In this document: positions 24,898 through 26,520 of the stretch, piece after piece
Position numbering within the stretch: the first letter of the stretch is position 1
Layout: the number at the start of each line of letters is the position of its first letter
From: Coprosoma sp963660615
Lineage (GTDB): Bacteria; Bacillota_I; Bacilli_A; RF39; UBA660
DNA length: 26,520 bases
Reading direction: 5' to 3'
Assembly: GCA_963660615.1 (NCBI GenBank)
Contig: CAVKYE010000018.1
Span: forward strand, 1-26,520
Notes under the pieces: model-generated
The model's database searches: none
What the model saw: the letters and a program-made list of their open reading frames with translations, nothing else
What the model was told of the DNA's origin: nothing
Made by a program: the position numbers and the translations under genes

Positions 24898-25451
24898 AAG
24901 AATATGCCAAAGAAAATAACATTCCCATCATGCAAAAAGAAGGAATAACATTTCTAAAAAATTATATACAAAAAAACAACATAAAAACCATTCTAGAAAT
25001 AGGTACAGCCATCGGTTACTCTGCCATAAACATGGCCTTAGTTAACGAAAGCATCAAAGTAGTATCAATAGAAAGAGATAAAGAAAGATACGAACTTGCC
25101 GAAGAAAACGTAAACAAATTTAATCTACAAGATAGAATAACCCTCATATATAAAGATGCCCTAGAAGCCGAAATAGAAGGAAAATTTGACCTAATATTCA
25201 TAGACGCCGCCAAAGCCCAATATATCAAATTCTTCGAAAAATACAAACAAAACCTAAACGAAAACGGAGTAATAATCTCCGATAATCTAAACTTTCATGG
25301 ACTTACCGAAGGTGTTGAAATAAAAAATAGAAACCTAAGAGCCCTAGTAAGAAAAATAAACAACTATAAAGACTTTCTAAAAGAAAATAAAGAATACACA
25401 ACCGAAATTCTAAACATAGGAGATGGAATAGGAATAAGTACCAAAATATAA
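24885..25451 (+). CDS. SAM-dependent O-methyltransferase (YrrM/TrmR-like)
   Basis: The 188-aa class I methyltransferase has the SAM loop ILEIGTAIGYSAINMA near residues 36-51. VVSIERDKERYELAEENV, the metal-site strand DLIFIDAAKAQY near 100, and VIISDNLNFHG near 127 follow. This is the COG4122 O-methyltransferase fold. B. subtilis YrrM (TrmR), in the same gene order, methylates 5-hydroxyuridine at tRNA position 34. That makes it the best guess here; other small-molecule substrates cannot be excluded. It starts inside the end of mltG behind a strong AAAGGAGGG. Confidence 0.88.
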   Translation: MDRLEEYAKENNIPIMQKEGITFLKNYIQKNNIKTILEIGTAIGYSAINMALVNESIKVVSIERDKERYELAEENVNKFNLQDRITLIYKDALEAEIEGKFDLIFIDAAKAQYIKFFEKYKQNLNENGVIISDNLNFHGLTEGVEIKNRNLRALVRKINNYKDFLKENKEYTTEILNIGDGIGISTKI

Positions 25452-25470
25452 AAATGTAAAAAAATGTAAA
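25451..25470 (+). repeat. Two perfect 10-base tandem repeats upstream of the DUF975 gene
   Basis: AAAATGTAAA occurs twice in tandem, directly at the yrrM stop. AAATGTA in each unit can pair with TACATTT at 25489-25495, next to the -10. This may be a binding site or only A-rich drift. Confidence 0.4.
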
Positions 25471-25496
25471 ATTTTATCAAAAAACAACTACATTTA

Positions 25497-25505
25497 TGAT
25501 ATACT
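25497..25505 (+). promoter_or_regulatory. Promoter of the DUF975 gene, extended -10
   Basis: TGA followed by TATACT (25500-25505) is an extended -10. No clear -35 is present. It lies about 30 bases upstream of the ATG. Confidence 0.5.
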
Positions 25506-25534
25506 TATATAGTAAGAAAGGAAGGTAAAAGAAT

Positions 25535-26329
25535 ATGAGTAATGCAGAGTTAAAAAACAATGCTAAAAAAAGTCTAAAAGGAAACTATTCACTAATGGTT
25601 TTTGTCACACTTTTATTTGCGTTACTTGAGGGGGCATGCTATTTATTATCAGAAATACTTGATGCTAGTTTCACAAGCTCATTATTCATGCTAATCATAA
25701 ACAGTTTAATATTCATGGGAATGATTTCAATGATATTAAAAATATCAAGAAACGAAAAAGTAGAATTTAACGATCTATTTTCAAAAACAGACTATATGTT
25801 TAAATACTTTGGAATAACAATATTAAGTGGAGTAATATTACTATTAATGTGGGCACTAGAATTCCTATCATTTAATTCATTAGTAATCATATTACAGTAT
25901 AGTGCCGAAATCAATTCCGTACTCTTAGTAGCACTTGTAGCTATAGGAATCATATTAAGTACTGGAGTAATACTAGCTGCAATATACCTAGCTATAGCAT
26001 TTTCACAAATCTATTTTATCATGAGCGATAACCCAAATATGCCAATACTAAAAGTAATGGGTAGAAGCTTTGATATGATGTCTGGATATACCGTAAAATA
26101 CTTCACCCTATGCCTAAGTTTTATCGGTTGGGCTATTTTAGGACTATTTACCCTAGGAATTCTATATCTATGGCTTATTCCATACTACTATGTCACACTC
26201 GCAAACTTCTATAATCAAATAGACAAAGAATACAAAGAACTATACTCAGAAGATGACGACTTATTTGGAGATGCGGCCAAAGAAGAAGCAAATCCAGAAA
26301 AAAAAGACAACATCGAAAACTTATTTTAA
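25535..26329 (+). CDS. DUF975 family membrane protein
   Basis: The 264-aa protein begins with the typical AELKNNAKKSLKGNYSLMV stretch and has about five or six hydrophobic segments. The family signature LSFIGWAILGLFTLGILYLW followed by IPYYYVTLANFY is near residues 195-225. The C-terminal 45 residues are acidic and cytoplasmic. It should sit in the cytoplasmic membrane; function of the family is unknown. The ribosome site is GGAAGG, and it is transcribed alone from its own promoter to a terminator at its stop codon. Confidence 0.9.
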   Translation: MSNAELKNNAKKSLKGNYSLMVFVTLLFALLEGACYLLSEILDASFTSSLFMLIINSLIFMGMISMILKISRNEKVEFNDLFSKTDYMFKYFGITILSGVILLLMWALEFLSFNSLVIILQYSAEINSVLLVALVAIGIILSTGVILAAIYLAIAFSQIYFIMSDNPNMPILKVMGRSFDMMSGYTVKYFTLCLSFIGWAILGLFTLGILYLWLIPYYYVTLANFYNQIDKEYKELYSEDDDLFGDAAKEEANPEKKDNIENLF

Positions 26330-26356
26330 AAGTGGGGGAACCACTTTTTATTTTTT
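26328..26356 (+). terminator. Terminator of the DUF975 gene
   Basis: An 8-bp stem (26328-26335 with 26341-26348) has a GGGAA loop and a T-rich tail. The stop codon overlaps its left arm. Confidence 0.85.
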
Positions 26357-26380
26357 CTCTACTCGATTTTTTATAAAATG

Positions 26381-26428
26381 GTATTTTAAGTGTTTATTTT
26401 TTCTTAAAATACTTTATTGTTTTTTTTC
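26381..26428 (+). terminator. Terminator-like A/T-rich hairpin
   Basis: A perfect 10-bp stem (26381-26390 with 26403-26412) has a 12-base loop and is followed by a nine-base T run from 26420. It could back up the DUF975 terminator. No gene is seen between. Confidence 0.45.
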
Positions 26429-26452
26429 TTTTAAAAAGAAGGAAATAAGAAA

Positions 26453-26514
26453 AAAACATCGTATCATAACTATAGAGGATGAGGAAATCCTCTTTTAGAA
26501 TGGAGGGATGTTTT
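26453..26514 (+). promoter_or_regulatory. Candidate structured leader at the right edge
   Basis: AAAACATC (26453-26460) can pair with GATGTTTT (26507-26514). Inside, AGAGGA (26474-26479) pairs with TCCTCT (26488-26493), followed by TTT. TCCTC can instead pair with GGAGG (26502-26506), a Shine-Dalgarno-like site. The two pairings exclude each other. The controlled gene would lie beyond the window, so this cannot be tested here. Confidence 0.35.
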
Positions 26515-26520
26515 ATAACT

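Noticed and set aside
26253..26498. Plus-strand ORF overlapping the end of the DUF975 gene
   Set aside because: It reads the DUF975 tail in another frame and runs through its terminator. The product is a Lys/Phe-rich, low-complexity string.
1..26520. CRISPR array, insertion sequence, rRNA or tRNA gene
   Set aside because: No regular spaced repeats, transposase, inverted-repeat ends, conserved rRNA blocks or tRNA cloverleaf were seen on either strand.
1..26520. Mycoplasma-type genetic code (UGA as Trp)
   Set aside because: TGA ends the first VanY gene and the 231-aa membrane gene, and tryptophans in conserved motifs are TGG.

Overview
The window looks like a chromosomal segment of a low-GC, cell-walled Firmicute of the Bacilli (GC near 30% by eye). 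The evidence is EzrA, a zinc-free rpsD with an RNA leader, a Val T-box, sigma-A type promoters (many with an extended -10 TGN), short hairpin terminators with U tracts, and Bacillus-like gene blocks (rpsD next to ezrA; priA-fmt; ruvA...ruvB-queA; ruvX-yrzB-mltG-yrrM). UGA is used as a stop and tryptophan is UGG, so the code is the normal bacterial one and not the mycoplasma one. The compact layout and A-rich codon use would fit an uncultured gut-type Bacilli lineage, but that placement is inference.

Layout. 1-2600: the tail of an unseen gene and its terminator, a DUF2207 membrane protein, and convergent rpsD with a long structured leader. 2868-9760: ezrA, priA, fmt, two unrecognised membrane genes, ruvA and a small membrane gene. 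9816-12400: a two-gene accessory cassette (610-aa and 244-aa proteins of unknown function) that separates ruvA from ruvB. 12516-15428: ruvB-queA-miaA (Holliday junction migration, then two tRNA modification enzymes). 15499-17284, minus strand: two tandem VanY-type D,D-carboxypeptidases. 17360-20160: valS behind a T-box with a GUA specifier. 20166-20382, minus strand: a small promoter-to-terminator unit holding a decayed small ORF or a small RNA. 20393-22965: two tandem paralogous genes, each joining DNA-binding-like N-terminal helices to a calcineurin-like phosphoesterase. 23011-25451: ruvX-yrzB-mltG-yrrM. 25497-26356: a DUF975 membrane protein. 26381-26520: hairpins that look like the leader of a gene beyond the right edge.

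How the genes relate. Most are housekeeping: translation (rpsD, fmt, valS, queA, miaA), replication restart and recombination (priA, ruvA, ruvB, ruvX), and division and cell-wall processing (ezrA, mltG, the VanY pair).

The most unusual parts are the phosphoesterase pair and the ruvA/ruvB cassette. The first phosphoesterase gene appears to begin at a CTG codon aligned with the ATG of its neighbour. Both proteins carry GDHD where the family normally has GNHD, and the two genes share a 74-bp identical core. I cannot show that any of this is a new system from sequence alone, but these are the places to look.
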